Shown here: piece by piece, positions 17,460 to 26,065 of the stretch
Layout of the letters: each line of letters begins with the position of its first letter
How positions within the stretch are numbered: the stretch's first letter is position 1
NCBI GenBank assembly: GCA_023150295.1
Contig: JAKLLE010000024.1
Coordinates: 1 to 46,987 of the forward strand
Direction of reading: 5' to 3'
DNA from: Giesbergeria sp.
Lineage (GTDB): Bacteria > Pseudomonadota > Gammaproteobacteria > Burkholderiales > Burkholderiaceae_C
DNA length: 46,987 bases
Program-made: the position numbers and the translations under genes
Notes under the pieces: model-generated
The model's input: only the letters and a program-made list of their open reading frames with translations
Told to the model about the DNA's origin: nothing
Databases searched by the model: none

Positions 17460-18229
17460 GCCTTTCCTTCCAGACCACCACCGAGAACAAGGTCTTGCAC
17501 CTGCGCTTTGGCCAGGCAGGTGTGCGCAACCTCATGGACGATGCCTGGTTCGACGCGCTGGAGGCCCACCTGGCCCGCGCTGCCGAAGACCCCGGCGTGC
17601 GCGTGGTGCTGCTCAGCGCCGAGGGCGATGCCTTTTGCTCGGGCGCCAACCTCAAGAGCGTGCAGCACGGCCTGCTGGCCGAGGGCTACGAGAAATCGGC
17701 GCTCTCGCGCCTGCTGCGCCGCCTGACGACGTTCGACAAGCCCATCGTGGCGGCGGTGCATGGCCTGGCCATTGGCGGCGGCAGCACGCTGCTGCTGCAT
17801 TGCGATTTTGTGCATGCGGCCCAGGGCACGCGTTTTCAACTGCCCTTCGCACGCCTGGGGCTGGTGCCCGAGTTCGGCTCCAGCTACCTGTTGCCCATGA
17901 ATGCCGGCATGCGCCTGGCCAGCCAGCTCGTGCTGCTGGGCGAGCCGTTTGACGCCGATACCGCGCTGCGCGCCGGTTTGCTCACCACCGTGGAACCCGC
18001 AGGCCAGGAACTGGCGCGTGCGCGCCAGACGGCAGAAGCCCTGGCGCAATTGGCACCGGGCCCCGTGGCAAGCGCCAAGCGCCTGTTGCGCCAGGGCCAC
18101 CAGGCCGCGCTGCAGGCCGCGCTGGCTGCCGAGGGCGAAGCCCTGCAGCACAGCGTGCAGTCGCCCGAACTGGCCGAGGCGGTGATGGCCTTTATCGAGA
18201 AGCGCCCGCCGGATTTTTCTCGGTTTTAG
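17456..18229 (+). CDS. enoyl-CoA hydratase/isomerase family protein
   Basis: A 257-residue crotonase. Oxyanion-hole segments are FCSGANLKSV (about 60-69) and VHGLAIGGGSTLLLH (about 100-114). The loop LGLVPEFGSSYLL holds one of the two catalytic Glu positions. It is a paralogue of the protein at 14663 with only moderate similarity. It begins inside the stop codon of the TetR gene. The C-terminus ends KRPPDFSRF, the typical crotonase tail, and overlaps the convergent thioesterase gene by four bases. Confidence 0.87.
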   Translation: MSLSFQTTTENKVLHLRFGQAGVRNLMDDAWFDALEAHLARAAEDPGVRVVLLSAEGDAFCSGANLKSVQHGLLAEGYEKSALSRLLRRLTTFDKPIVAAVHGLAIGGGSTLLLHCDFVHAAQGTRFQLPFARLGLVPEFGSSYLLPMNAGMRLASQLVLLGEPFDADTALRAGLLTTVEPAGQELARARQTAEALAQLAPGPVASAKRLLRQGHQAALQAALAAEGEALQHSVQSPELAEAVMAFIEKRPPDFSRF

Positions 18230-18654
18230 GCTGTGCCCTGCGCCTGCGCCTGCGGCACTGGGCGTGGGCGCCCTTCGCTGTCAATGGCCACATAGGTCAG
18301 GCGCGCCTCGGTCACCTTCACGTAGTCACCCTGCTGGGCAAAGCGCTCGGCAAACACCTCCACTTCCACGGTGATGGAGGTGCGGCCCACGCGCGTCACG
18401 CTGGCAAAGAAAGACAGGATGTCGCCCACGCGCACCGGGTGCCGGAAGATGAATTCATTGACCGCCACCGTGGCCATGCGGCCCTGTGCCAGCCGCGCGG
18501 GCAGAACAGAGCCTGCCAGGTCCACCTGTGCCATCACCCAGCCGCCAAAGATGTCGCCATTGCCGTTGGTGTCGGCGGGCATGGGGATGACCTTGAGCAC
18601 CAGTTCCTTGTCGGTGGGTAAAGAGGCGGCGGGGCGGTCGGAATGCTGGGACAT
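18226..18654 (-). CDS. acyl-CoA thioesterase, YciA-like
   Basis: A 142-residue hotdog protein. Family motifs are MPADTNGNGDIFGGWVMAQVD (about 24-44), where NGDIFGG and the following Asp form the YciA/BFIT active site, and FIFRHPVRVGDILSF. YciA enzymes are hexameric, broad-range acyl-CoA thioesterases. The start is Met at 18654 (MSQHSDRPAASLP). Longer frames that extend to 21249 are artefacts lying antisense to the ABC exporter. It is divergent from that exporter, with only 42 bases between the start codons, so both promoters must overlap. Confidence 0.9.
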   Translation of the reverse strand: MSQHSDRPAASLPTDKELVLKVIPMPADTNGNGDIFGGWVMAQVDLAGSVLPARLAQGRMATVAVNEFIFRHPVRVGDILSFFASVTRVGRTSITVEVEVFAERFAQQGDYVKVTEARLTYVAIDSEGRPRPVPQAQAQGTA

Positions 18655-18696
18655 GGGCACAATCTCGGGTGTTGTCTGATCTTTGGATTGTCTCCC

Positions 18697-20514
18697 ATGC
18701 GCCGCCACGGCGAATCTGCTCCTCCCCCCTCGCCGCTTGAAGCTGCCCGCCCGCGCTCCGACTGGGCCACCCTGGGCCGCCTGCTGCCCTACCTGTGGCA
18801 ATACAAGGGCCGGGTGCTGGCCGCCATCGCCTTCATGGTCGGCGCCAAGCTGGCCAACGTGGGCGTGCCGCTGCTGCTCAAGCAACTGGTGGACGCCATG
18901 GACGTGTCGCCCGGCGCCGCCACGGCGCTGCTGGTGGTGCCCGTGGGCCTGCTGCTGGCCTACGGGATGCTGCGCCTGTCCACCTCGCTGTTCAATGAGC
19001 TGCGCGAACTGGTGTTTGCCAAGGCCACGCACGGCGCGGCGCGCAGCATTGCGCTGCAGACCTTTCAACACCTGCATGGGCTGAGCCTGCGTTTTCACCT
19101 GGAGCGCCAGACCGGCGGCATGACGCGCGACATCGAGCGCGGTGTGCGCGGCATCGAGTCGCTGGTGTCGTTTGCGCTGTTCAACATTCTGGCCACCCTG
19201 GTCGAGGTGCTGCTGGTGCTCACGGTGCTGGGCACACGCTTCGATGTGGGGTTTGCCGTCATCACGCTCACGGCCTTGCTGTGCTACATCGCCTACACCG
19301 TGCTGGTGACCGAGTGGCGCACGCAGTTCCGGCGCGAGGCCAACGAGTTTGATTCGGCCGCGCACACCAAGGCGGTCGATTCGCTGCTCAACTACGAAAC
19401 GGTCAAGTACTTCAACAACGAGCAGTTCGAGGCGCGGCGCTACGACGAGAGCCTGGAGCGCCTGCGGCGTGCGCGCCTCAAGAGCCAGAGCACGCTGTCC
19501 CTGCTCAACACCGGGCAACAGCTCATCATCGCCATCGGGCTGGTGGCCATGCTCTGGCGCGCCACGCAGGGCGTGGCCGAGGGGCGGCTGACGCTGGGCG
19601 ATCTGGTCATGGTCAATGCCTTCATGATCCAGATCTACATCCCGCTCAACTTCCTGGGCGTGATCTACCGCGAGATCAAGCAGAGCCTGACCGACCTGGA
19701 CAAGATGTTCACCCTCATGGACCGGGAGCGCGAAGTGACCGACGCTCCAGGCGCCACCGCGCTGACAGGGCTGGCGGCGCCCACGGTGCGGTTCGAGGAC
19801 GTGCACTTTGCCTATGAGCCCAGCCGTCCCATCCTCAATGGGGTGAGCTTCGAGATTCCGGCGGGCAGAACGGTCGCCGTGGTCGGGCCCTCGGGCGCTG
19901 GCAAGTCCACGCTCTCGCGCCTGTTGTTCCGCTTTTATGACGTGCAGGCCGGGCGCATCTGCATTGCCGGGCAGGACATCCGCAGCGTGACGCAGGAAAG
20001 CCTGCGCCGCGCCATCGGCATCGTGCCGCAGGACACGGTGCTGTTCAACGACACCGTGGCCTACAACATTGCCTACGGTCGCCCGGACGCCTCGCAGGAT
20101 GAGGTGGAGCAGGCCGCACGCGCGGCGCACATCCATGGCTTCATCGCCGCCACGCCCAAGGGCTACGCCACCATGGTGGGCGAGCGGGGGCTCAAGCTCT
20201 CGGGCGGTGAAAAGCAGCGCGTGGCCATTGCGCGCACGCTGCTCAAGAACCCGCCCATCCTGATCTTCGACGAGGCCACCTCGGCGCTGGACTCGCAGAA
20301 TGAGCGCGCCATCCAGGCCGAACTGCGCCAGGTGGCGCAGGGCAAGACCACGCTGGTGATTGCGCACCGCCTTTCCACCGTGGTGGACGCCCACGAAATT
20401 CTGGTCATGGACGCGGGGCGCATCGTCGAGCGCGGCACGCACGCCGCTCTGCTGGCGGCGGGCGGGCGCTACGCGCACATGTGGGCCTTGCAGCAATCGG
20501 GGCAGGAGGCTTGA
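18697..20514 (+). CDS. ABC exporter, permease-ATPase fusion (Atm1/HMT1-like)
   Basis: A 605-residue half-transporter. The membrane domain (about 35-330) has six predicted helices and includes FHLERQTGGMTRDIERG and NYETVKYFNNE, both hallmarks of the Atm1 family. The ATPase has Walker A GPSGAGKST (about 397-405), signature LSGGEKQR (about 500), Walker B ILIFDEATSALD and H-loop IAHRLST. Atm1-like proteins export glutathione-based compounds linked to iron-sulfur metabolism or metal resistance. The homodimer is inferred because only one half is encoded. The start at 18697 begins MRRHGESAPPPSPLE; an upstream frame start overlaps the divergent gene and is rejected. Confidence 0.9.
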   Translation: MRRHGESAPPPSPLEAARPRSDWATLGRLLPYLWQYKGRVLAAIAFMVGAKLANVGVPLLLKQLVDAMDVSPGAATALLVVPVGLLLAYGMLRLSTSLFNELRELVFAKATHGAARSIALQTFQHLHGLSLRFHLERQTGGMTRDIERGVRGIESLVSFALFNILATLVEVLLVLTVLGTRFDVGFAVITLTALLCYIAYTVLVTEWRTQFRREANEFDSAAHTKAVDSLLNYETVKYFNNEQFEARRYDESLERLRRARLKSQSTLSLLNTGQQLIIAIGLVAMLWRATQGVAEGRLTLGDLVMVNAFMIQIYIPLNFLGVIYREIKQSLTDLDKMFTLMDREREVTDAPGATALTGLAAPTVRFEDVHFAYEPSRPILNGVSFEIPAGRTVAVVGPSGAGKSTLSRLLFRFYDVQAGRICIAGQDIRSVTQESLRRAIGIVPQDTVLFNDTVAYNIAYGRPDASQDEVEQAARAAHIHGFIAATPKGYATMVGERGLKLSGGEKQRVAIARTLLKNPPILIFDEATSALDSQNERAIQAELRQVAQGKTTLVIAHRLSTVVDAHEILVMDAGRIVERGTHAALLAAGGRYAHMWALQQSGQEA

Positions 20515-20583
20515 GTCGCTGCACCCGAGCGCATGCGCGCTTGCCCCTATAGGCAGCGCGGGGGGCATAAAGATAATTCCCCC

Positions 20584-21522
20584 ATGGAAACCAAATGGCT
20601 TGAGGATTTTGTCAGTCTGGCGGAGACACGCAGTTTCAGCCGATCTGCGCAGCTGCGGCATGTCACGCAACCGGCTTTCTCGCGCCGCATCCAGGCGCTG
20701 GAGGCCTGGGCGGGGACCGATCTGGTGGACCGCAGCTCCTACCCCACCCGGCTGACGGGAGCGGGCAAGACGCTGTACGACCAGTCGCTGGAAATCCTGC
20801 AGGCGCTGCAGAACACGCGCGCCATGCTGCGCGCGCACAGTGTCACCAGCCAGGACATGATCGAGTTTGCCGTGCCGCACACGCTGGCGTTCACCTTCTT
20901 TCCCGCCTGGGTGTCCAGCTTGTGCGCCAAGTTCGGGCCTTTCAAGAGTCGGCTCATCGCCCTGAACGTGCACGATGCGTTGATGCGCCTGGTCGAGGGC
21001 AGTTGTGACCTGCTCATCACCTACCACCACGACTCGCAGCCTTTCCAGCTTGACGCCGAGCGCTACGAGATGGTCAGCCTGGGCAAAGAGGTGCTGGCCC
21101 CCTACAGCCGCCCGGATGCAGAAGGCCGTCCCCTGCATGGCCTGCCCGGCAAACCGGGCCAGCCCTTGCCCTACCTGGGCTATGCGCCGGGTGCCTACTT
21201 GGGCCGGGTCACGGAGCTGATTCTCAAACAGTCGGCCACCCCCATTCACCTGGACCGGGTGTACGAGACCGACATGGCCGAGGGCCTCAAGGCCATGGCA
21301 CTGGAAGGGCAGGGCGTGGCCTTTTTGCCTTACAGCGCCGTGAAAAAGGAACTGAAGGCGCGCCGCCTGGTCAGTGCCGCCCCGCCGGGGGTGGAGCAGT
21401 TGCAGATGGTGATGGACGTGCGCGCCTACCGTGAAAGGCCATCGGGCAAGGATGTGGCCAAGGGAACCGCACAGGCGTTGTGGGACTACCTGCAGGCCCA
21501 GGCGGGTGCGGGGCTTGTATAA
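20584..21522 (+). CDS. LysR-family regulator, HypT/YjiE-like
   Basis: A 312-residue LysR protein. The HTH covers about 4-62: METKWLEDFVSLAETRSF, then SRSAQLRHVTQPAFSRRIQ. The opening ETKWLxDFxxL and QPAFSRRIxALE resemble E. coli HypT (YjiE), the hypochlorite-responsive activator. A substrate-binding-like effector domain follows. It lies directly before two amino-acid ABC binding-protein genes on the same strand, so it may control that importer. The HypT resemblance comes from the HTH region only, and a role in oxidant response here is not shown. Confidence 0.85.
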   Translation: METKWLEDFVSLAETRSFSRSAQLRHVTQPAFSRRIQALEAWAGTDLVDRSSYPTRLTGAGKTLYDQSLEILQALQNTRAMLRAHSVTSQDMIEFAVPHTLAFTFFPAWVSSLCAKFGPFKSRLIALNVHDALMRLVEGSCDLLITYHHDSQPFQLDAERYEMVSLGKEVLAPYSRPDAEGRPLHGLPGKPGQPLPYLGYAPGAYLGRVTELILKQSATPIHLDRVYETDMAEGLKAMALEGQGVAFLPYSAVKKELKARRLVSAAPPGVEQLQMVMDVRAYRERPSGKDVAKGTAQALWDYLQAQAGAGLV

Positions 21523-21613
21523 AAATATTTCATAGTTGCGCGCGGATTCAGCATTGGCAATGCGTGAAGGGCAGACTCACCATCCGCGCCTTGACGCTTT
21601 TTCGGGAACCAAC

Positions 21614-22498
21614 ATGACCACCCTCAGGACTCTTGCCGCTGGCCTTGCGCTGCTGTGCAGCGCGGCCGCGGTGCCTGCGCAAACGGTGCTGGAGCGTGTC
21701 GCTGCGGGCGGCAAGCTGGTGGTGGCGCACCGTGAGTCGTCGGTACCGTTTTCGTATGTGGTCGATGGCAAGCCCATCGGCTATGCCATGGATTTGTGCC
21801 TGCGCATTGCCGAGGCCGTGCGCAAGAAAACAGGCATGAAGGACATGCCGGTGCAGTTCCTCATGGTCACCCCGGCCAACCGCATCGCCATGGTCGAGGA
21901 GGGCAAGGCCGACCTGGAGTGCGGTTCCACCACCAACAATGCCGAGCGGCGCCAGAAGGTGGGGTTCATCATTCCCCATTTCATCACCGGGGCGCGACTG
22001 CTGGTCAAGGCGTCCAGCCCGGTGGATCGGATTGAAGACCTCATGGGCCGAAAGCTGGTGTCCACCAAGGGCACTACGCCGCTCAAGGCGGTGGTGCAAG
22101 CCAACCGCGAGCGGCTGATGGGTCTGACCATCGAAGAAGCGCCCGACCATGCGCGAGGCGTTGAAATGGTGGAAAAGGGCGAGGCCGACGCCTTTCTGAT
22201 GGACGACGTGCTGCTGTACGGTTTGGCGGCCAACCGGCCCGACCCCAAGGCCTTCAAGGTGGTAGGCCGTTTCCTAACCACCGAGCCCCTGGCCATCATG
22301 CTGCCCAAGAACGATGCGGCGTTCAAGAAGGTGGTGGACGAGGAGATGCGCCGCCTCATCACCAGCCGCGAGATCTACGACATTTACGACAAATGGTTCC
22401 TGCGCCCTATCCCGCCCAAGGGCACGGCCTTGAACATGCCCGTCAGCTACCTGCTGCGTGATTTCTGGAAGTACCCCACCGATTTCGTTCCATTCTGA
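21614..22498 (+). CDS. amino-acid ABC transporter substrate-binding protein (first of two)
   Basis: A 294-residue periplasmic protein. Residues 1-22 (MTTLRTLAAGLALLCSAAAV, then PA) are a signal peptide. The SBP_bac_3 fold shows HRESSVPFSYVVDGKPIGYA at its start, the ligand-site segment DLECGSTTNNAERR and the hinge region EADAFLMDDVLL. These features match glutamate/aspartate-type receptors. The paralogue at 22624 shares CGSTTNNA and the tail YDKWFxxPxPP. The start at 21614 excludes 26 in-frame residues with no signal. It presumably shares the permeases and ATPase encoded downstream. Confidence 0.88.
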   Translation: MTTLRTLAAGLALLCSAAAVPAQTVLERVAAGGKLVVAHRESSVPFSYVVDGKPIGYAMDLCLRIAEAVRKKTGMKDMPVQFLMVTPANRIAMVEEGKADLECGSTTNNAERRQKVGFIIPHFITGARLLVKASSPVDRIEDLMGRKLVSTKGTTPLKAVVQANRERLMGLTIEEAPDHARGVEMVEKGEADAFLMDDVLLYGLAANRPDPKAFKVVGRFLTTEPLAIMLPKNDAAFKKVVDEEMRRLITSREIYDIYDKWFLRPIPPKGTALNMPVSYLLRDFWKYPTDFVPF

Positions 22499-22623
22499 AT
22501 CCGGGTGGCGCGCGCTGCGCGTTGCCGGTTACCATGGTGCGGCGTCTGTGCTGGCTTGGCGGGCCCGCGCAGATAATCGCACCGACCTCTCTGTTTTTTT
22601 CGTTGACCCATAAGGAGACATAC

Positions 22624-23523
22624 ATGAAGAAACCCCTGCTTGCCGCTGCCATCACCCTGCTGGCTGCCGGTACCGCCATGGCGCAAGCCAACGACACGCT
22701 CGCCAAGATCAAGGGCGCCGGCAGCATCACCCTGGGGGTGCGCGAGTCCTCCGGCCTGTCCTACACGCTGGGCGGTGGCAAGTACGTCGGCTTCCACACC
22801 GAGATGGCCGAAGTCATCGTGTCTGACCTGCAAAAGCAGCTCGGCCTGGCCAAGCTGGAGATCAAGTACCAGCCCGTGACCTCGCAGAACCGCATTCCGC
22901 TGGTGACCAACGGCACGGTGGATCTGGAGTGCGGCTCTACCACCAACAACGCTGCGCGCCAAAAGGATGTGGCCTTTGCCGTGACCACCTACGTGGAAGA
23001 AGTGCGCATGGTCGTCAAGGCCAACTCGGGTATCGCGTCCATCAAGGACCTGAACGGCAAGACCGTGGCCACCACCACCGGCACCACCTCGGTGCAAACC
23101 CTGCGCAAGCACGAGCGCGCTGGCGGTGTGGACTTCAAGGAGGTGTACGGCAAGGACCATGCCGACAGCTTCCTGATGCTGGAAACCGGCCGTGCCGACG
23201 CCTTCGTGATGGACGGCTCCATCCTGGCCGCCAACATCTCCAAGGCCAAGACCCCGGCCGACTTCAAGATCGTGGGTGAAGTGCTGAACGTTGAGCCCAT
23301 CGCCTGCATGCTGCGCAAGGACGACCCCGCTTTCAAGAAGGCCGTGGACGACTCCATCAAGCGCCAGATCAAGGACGGTTCGCTTGCCAAGCTGTATGAC
23401 AAGTGGTTCATGCAGCCCGTGCCTCCCACCAACCTGGCCATTGGCCTGCCCCTGTCCGCAGCCACCAAGGACGCCTGGGCCAACCCCAACGACAAGCCCA
23501 TGGAAGACTACGCCAAGAAGTAA
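22624..23523 (+). CDS. gltI: glutamate/aspartate ABC transporter substrate-binding protein (second of two)
   Basis: A 299-residue periplasmic receptor with signal peptide MKKPLLAAAITLLAAGTAMA cut before QANDTL. It has VRESSGLSYTLGGGKYVGFH, the ligand motif DLECGSTTNNAARQKDVAF and DAFVMDGSIL. The family is that of GltI, which delivers L-glutamate and L-aspartate. AAGGAG at 22612-22617 is a strong ribosome site. A terminator hairpin follows the stop codon and separates this highly expressed type of gene from the permeases, as is usual for binding proteins made in excess. Substrate specificity is inferred from family and operon. Confidence 0.9.
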   Translation: MKKPLLAAAITLLAAGTAMAQANDTLAKIKGAGSITLGVRESSGLSYTLGGGKYVGFHTEMAEVIVSDLQKQLGLAKLEIKYQPVTSQNRIPLVTNGTVDLECGSTTNNAARQKDVAFAVTTYVEEVRMVVKANSGIASIKDLNGKTVATTTGTTSVQTLRKHERAGGVDFKEVYGKDHADSFLMLETGRADAFVMDGSILAANISKAKTPADFKIVGEVLNVEPIACMLRKDDPAFKKAVDDSIKRQIKDGSLAKLYDKWFMQPVPPTNLAIGLPLSAATKDAWANPNDKPMEDYAKK

Positions 23524-23538
23524 TCCCGGGTAGGAGCC

Positions 23539-23573
23539 GCCCCTTCGGACCAACGGTTTGAAGGGGCTTTTTT
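23539..23573 (+). terminator. intra-operon rho-independent terminator
   Basis: GCCCCTTC (23539-23546) pairs with GAAGGGGC (23560-23567) around a 13-base loop, followed by six T (23568-23573). It lies between the second binding-protein gene and the first permease, where partial termination would lower permease relative to receptor. Confidence 0.85.
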
Positions 23574-23630
23574 GTTGGGCGCATGCAGGCCGAGATGCCT
23601 GCAGCGTCGTATTGAATAAGGAATCATCCT

Positions 23631-24386
23631 ATGAGCTGGGATTGGCAGGTGTTCTGCGAGGACGCGCTGACAAGGGAGGCGATTCAAGGCTGCTTTGGCA
23701 AGGGCGGCGATATCACCTACCTGGACTGGATGCTGTCAGCATGGGGTTGGACCGTGTCGGTATCGGTGCTGGCGCTGGCGCTGGCGCTGGTGGTGGGGGC
23801 GTTGGTGGGCACATTGCGCACCTTGGAGGGCAGGCCCATGGTCGTTCGACTGGGGAACGCGTGGGTGGAAATGTTCCGCAACATTCCACTGCTGGTGCAG
23901 ATTTTCCTGTGGTACCACGTCGTGCCCACGCTGTTCCCGGTGATGCGCGGCGTCTCCGGCTTTGTGCTGGTGGTGCTGGCGCTGGGCTTCTTTACCTCGG
24001 CTCGTATCGCCGAGCAGGTGCGCTCGGGCATCCAGGCACTGCCGCGCGGCCAGCGCTATGCGGGCATGGCCATGGGTTTCACCACCTTCCAGACCTACCG
24101 CTATGTGCTCTTGCCCATGGCGTTTCGCATCATCATTCCGCCGCTGACCAGCGAGACGATGAACATCTTCAAGAATTCTTCGGTGGCCTTCGCCGTGTCG
24201 GTGGCAGAGCTCACCATGTTCGCCATGCAGGCGCAGGAAGAAACCTCACGCGGCATCGAGGTGTACCTGGCCGTCACGGGTCTGTACATCGTTTCGGCCT
24301 TTGCCATCAACCGCGTCATGGCCTTCATCGAGAAGCGCTCGCGCGTGCCCGGCCTGATCGTGGCTGGCGGATCGGGAGGCCACTGA
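23631..24386 (+). CDS. gltJ: amino-acid ABC transporter permease GltJ
   Basis: A 251-residue inner-membrane protein with a GltJ-like N-terminal segment (MSWDWQVFCEDALTREAIQG), a helix at about 35-60, and further helices through 230. The EAA-type coupling motif region is EQVRSGIQALPRGQRYAGMAMG. NSSVAFAVSVAELT is the conserved loop of polar amino-acid permeases. A GGAAT-type ribosome site precedes ATG 23631. The partner permease starts one base after the stop codon. Assignment to glutamate/aspartate uptake rests on gene order. Confidence 0.9.
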   Translation: MSWDWQVFCEDALTREAIQGCFGKGGDITYLDWMLSAWGWTVSVSVLALALALVVGALVGTLRTLEGRPMVVRLGNAWVEMFRNIPLLVQIFLWYHVVPTLFPVMRGVSGFVLVVLALGFFTSARIAEQVRSGIQALPRGQRYAGMAMGFTTFQTYRYVLLPMAFRIIIPPLTSETMNIFKNSSVAFAVSVAELTMFAMQAQEETSRGIEVYLAVTGLYIVSAFAINRVMAFIEKRSRVPGLIVAGGSGGH

Positions 24387-24387
24387 C

Positions 24388-25059
24388 ATGAACCTCGCTC
24401 TGGACTTTTCCTTCTACAACTGGGACCTGATCAGCAACTTTGTGCTCAAGGGCCTGTACTTCAGCGTGATGCTCACCGTGGTGGCCACCATCGGCGGCAT
24501 TCTGTTCGGCACAGTGCTGGCGCTCATGCGTCTGTCCGGCAAGAAATGGCTGGTCGTTCCGGCCACCATCTATGTCAACGGCATGCGCAGCATTCCGCTG
24601 GTCATGGTGATCCTGTGGTTCTTCCTGCTGGTGCCAGCCATCATCGGCAGGCCCATCGGTGCCGAGGTATCGGCCGTGGTCACCTTCATCGCCTTCGAGG
24701 CGGCCTACTTCAGCGAGATCATGCGTGCGGGCATCCAGTCCATTCCACGTGGGCAGGTGTTTGCAGGCCAGGCGCTGGGCATGACCTATGGCCAGAACAT
24801 GAAGCTCGTGATCCTGCCGCAGGCTTTCCGCAACATGCTGCCGGTGCTGCTCACGCAGACCATCATCTTGTTCCAGGACACCTCGCTGGTCTATGCCATC
24901 GGCGCCTACGACATGCTCAAGGGCTTCGAGGTGGCAGGCAAGAACTTCGGGCGCCCCATCGAAGCCTATCTGGCGGCGGCGGTGCTCTACTTCATCATTT
25001 GCTACGCCCTGTCCTGGACGGTCAAGCGACTGCACCAAAAGATCGCCATCATCCGCTGA
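24388..25059 (+). CDS. gltK: amino-acid ABC transporter permease GltK
   Basis: A 223-residue permease of the HisM/GltK class. It has helices at about 20-45, 55-80, 90-110 and 185-210. The coupling segment is SEIMRAGIQSIPRGQVFAGQ, followed by ALGMTYGQ and LPQAFRNMLPVL. QDTSLVYAIGAYD is the typical C-terminal loop of this subfamily. It forms the heteromeric channel with GltJ. The ATPase gene follows after 26 bases. Confidence 0.92.
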   Translation: MNLALDFSFYNWDLISNFVLKGLYFSVMLTVVATIGGILFGTVLALMRLSGKKWLVVPATIYVNGMRSIPLVMVILWFFLLVPAIIGRPIGAEVSAVVTFIAFEAAYFSEIMRAGIQSIPRGQVFAGQALGMTYGQNMKLVILPQAFRNMLPVLLTQTIILFQDTSLVYAIGAYDMLKGFEVAGKNFGRPIEAYLAAAVLYFIICYALSWTVKRLHQKIAIIR

Positions 25060-25085
25060 TGGCCACCGCGTGAGGAATTTCAAAA

Positions 25086-25823
25086 ATGATCGAACTCAAG
25101 AACGTTTCCAAGTGGTACGGCTCCTTCCAGGTGCTCAACGACTGCTCCACCAGCATCAGCAAGGGTGAGGTGGTGGTGGTGTGCGGCCCTTCAGGCTCGG
25201 GCAAGTCCACGCTCATCAAGACCATCAACGCGCTCGAACCCATCCAGAAGGGCGAAATCTACGTGGACGGCACGGCCATCCATGACCCCAAGACCGACCT
25301 GCCCAAGCTGCGCTCGCGCGTGGGCATGGTGTTCCAGCACTTCGAGCTGTTCCCCCACCTGTCGGTGACGGACAACCTCACCATCGCGCAGATCAAGGTG
25401 CTGGGCCGCAGTGCCGACGACGCCAAGAAGCGCGGCCTCAAGATGCTGGAGCGCGTGGGCCTGATCGCCCACAAGGACAAGTTCCCCGGCCAGCTCTCGG
25501 GCGGCCAGCAGCAGCGTGTGGCCATTGCGCGCGCGCTCTCGATGGACCCCATCGTCATGCTGTTCGACGAACCCACCTCGGCGCTGGACCCCGAAATGGT
25601 GGGCGAGGTGCTGGACGTGATGGTGGGCCTGGCCAACGAGGGCATGACCATGATGTGCGTGACGCACGAAATGGGGTTTGCCAAGCGTGTGAGCAACCGG
25701 GTGATCTTCATGGACGTGGGCGGCAAGATCCTGGAAGACTGCTCCAAGGAAGAATTCTTCGGCAACCCCGACGCACGCCAGCCGCGCACCAAGGACTTCC
25801 TCAACAAGATCCTGCAGCACTGA
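25086..25823 (+). CDS. gltL: amino-acid ABC transporter ATP-binding protein GltL
   Basis: A 245-residue ATPase. It has Walker [10 protein letters not shown] (34-42), signature [15 protein letters not shown], Walker [16 protein letters not shown] and H-loop [13 protein letters not shown]. Length and the sequence [12 protein letters not shown] fit the polar amino-acid class (GlnQ/GltL). It completes the importer with the two permeases and the two binding proteins. A family G repeat starts five bases after the stop codon. Confidence 0.94.
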   Translation: MIELKNVSKWYGSFQVLNDCSTSISKGEVVVVCGPSGSGKSTLIKTINALEPIQKGEIYVDGTAIHDPKTDLPKLRSRVGMVFQHFELFPHLSVTDNLTIAQIKVLGRSADDAKKRGLKMLERVGLIAHKDKFPGQLSGGQQQRVAIARALSMDPIVMLFDEPTSALDPEMVGEVLDVMVGLANEGMTMMCVTHEMGFAKRVSNRVIFMDVGGKILEDCSKEEFFGNPDARQPRTKDFLNKILQH

Positions 25824-25828
25824 TAGGG

Positions 25829-25941
25829 ACAACCCCCTGAGCGGCTGCGCCGCTTCCCCCTTCTCTCGGCTTCGCCGGGAAGGGGGACGCCACCAGCGCG
25901 GCGGGGCGGCCCTTGCGCGGTGGCCCTGGTCTGGGCCGCGC
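25829..25941 (+). repeat. GC-rich intergenic repeat, family G copy 2
   Basis: It has the same block order as 2255-2378: ACAACCCCCTGAGCGGCTGC, then a CCCCCTTC...GAAGGGGG hairpin, then AGCGCGGCGGGGCGGCCC and CTGGGCCGCGC. It lies just behind gltL in the direction of transcription. The hairpin stem could slow or end transcription, though no T run follows. Confidence 0.8.
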
Positions 25942-25965
25942 GATCATTGAGGCCGTCGGCTCTTC

Positions 25966-26040
25966 ACAGCACCTTTGGACGCTTTTTGGTGCCTTTTTTG
26001 CTTCCAGGCTACATGCAGAAAGCGCTGGATGCTATGGTTT
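25966..26040. repeat. diverged family R repeat upstream of pyrC
   Basis: It contains CTTTTTTGCTTCCAGG and AAAGCGCTGGATGCTATGG, which correspond to the AGCGCTGG and GCTAT blocks of other copies. It ends about 25 bases before the pyrC start, inside its likely leader. Confidence 0.5.
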
Positions 26041-26065
26041 TGGGAGTTGCTGGCAGGGTGGGACA

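Noticed and set aside
18655-21249. Minus-strand frame extending the YciA-like gene to over 1000 residues
   Set aside because: Only the last 142 residues form a protein family; the rest is antisense to the ABC exporter and LysR genes.
22572-22577. GATAAT as a -10 element for the second binding-protein gene
   Set aside because: No -35 sequence is found at 16-18 bases upstream, so support is too weak.
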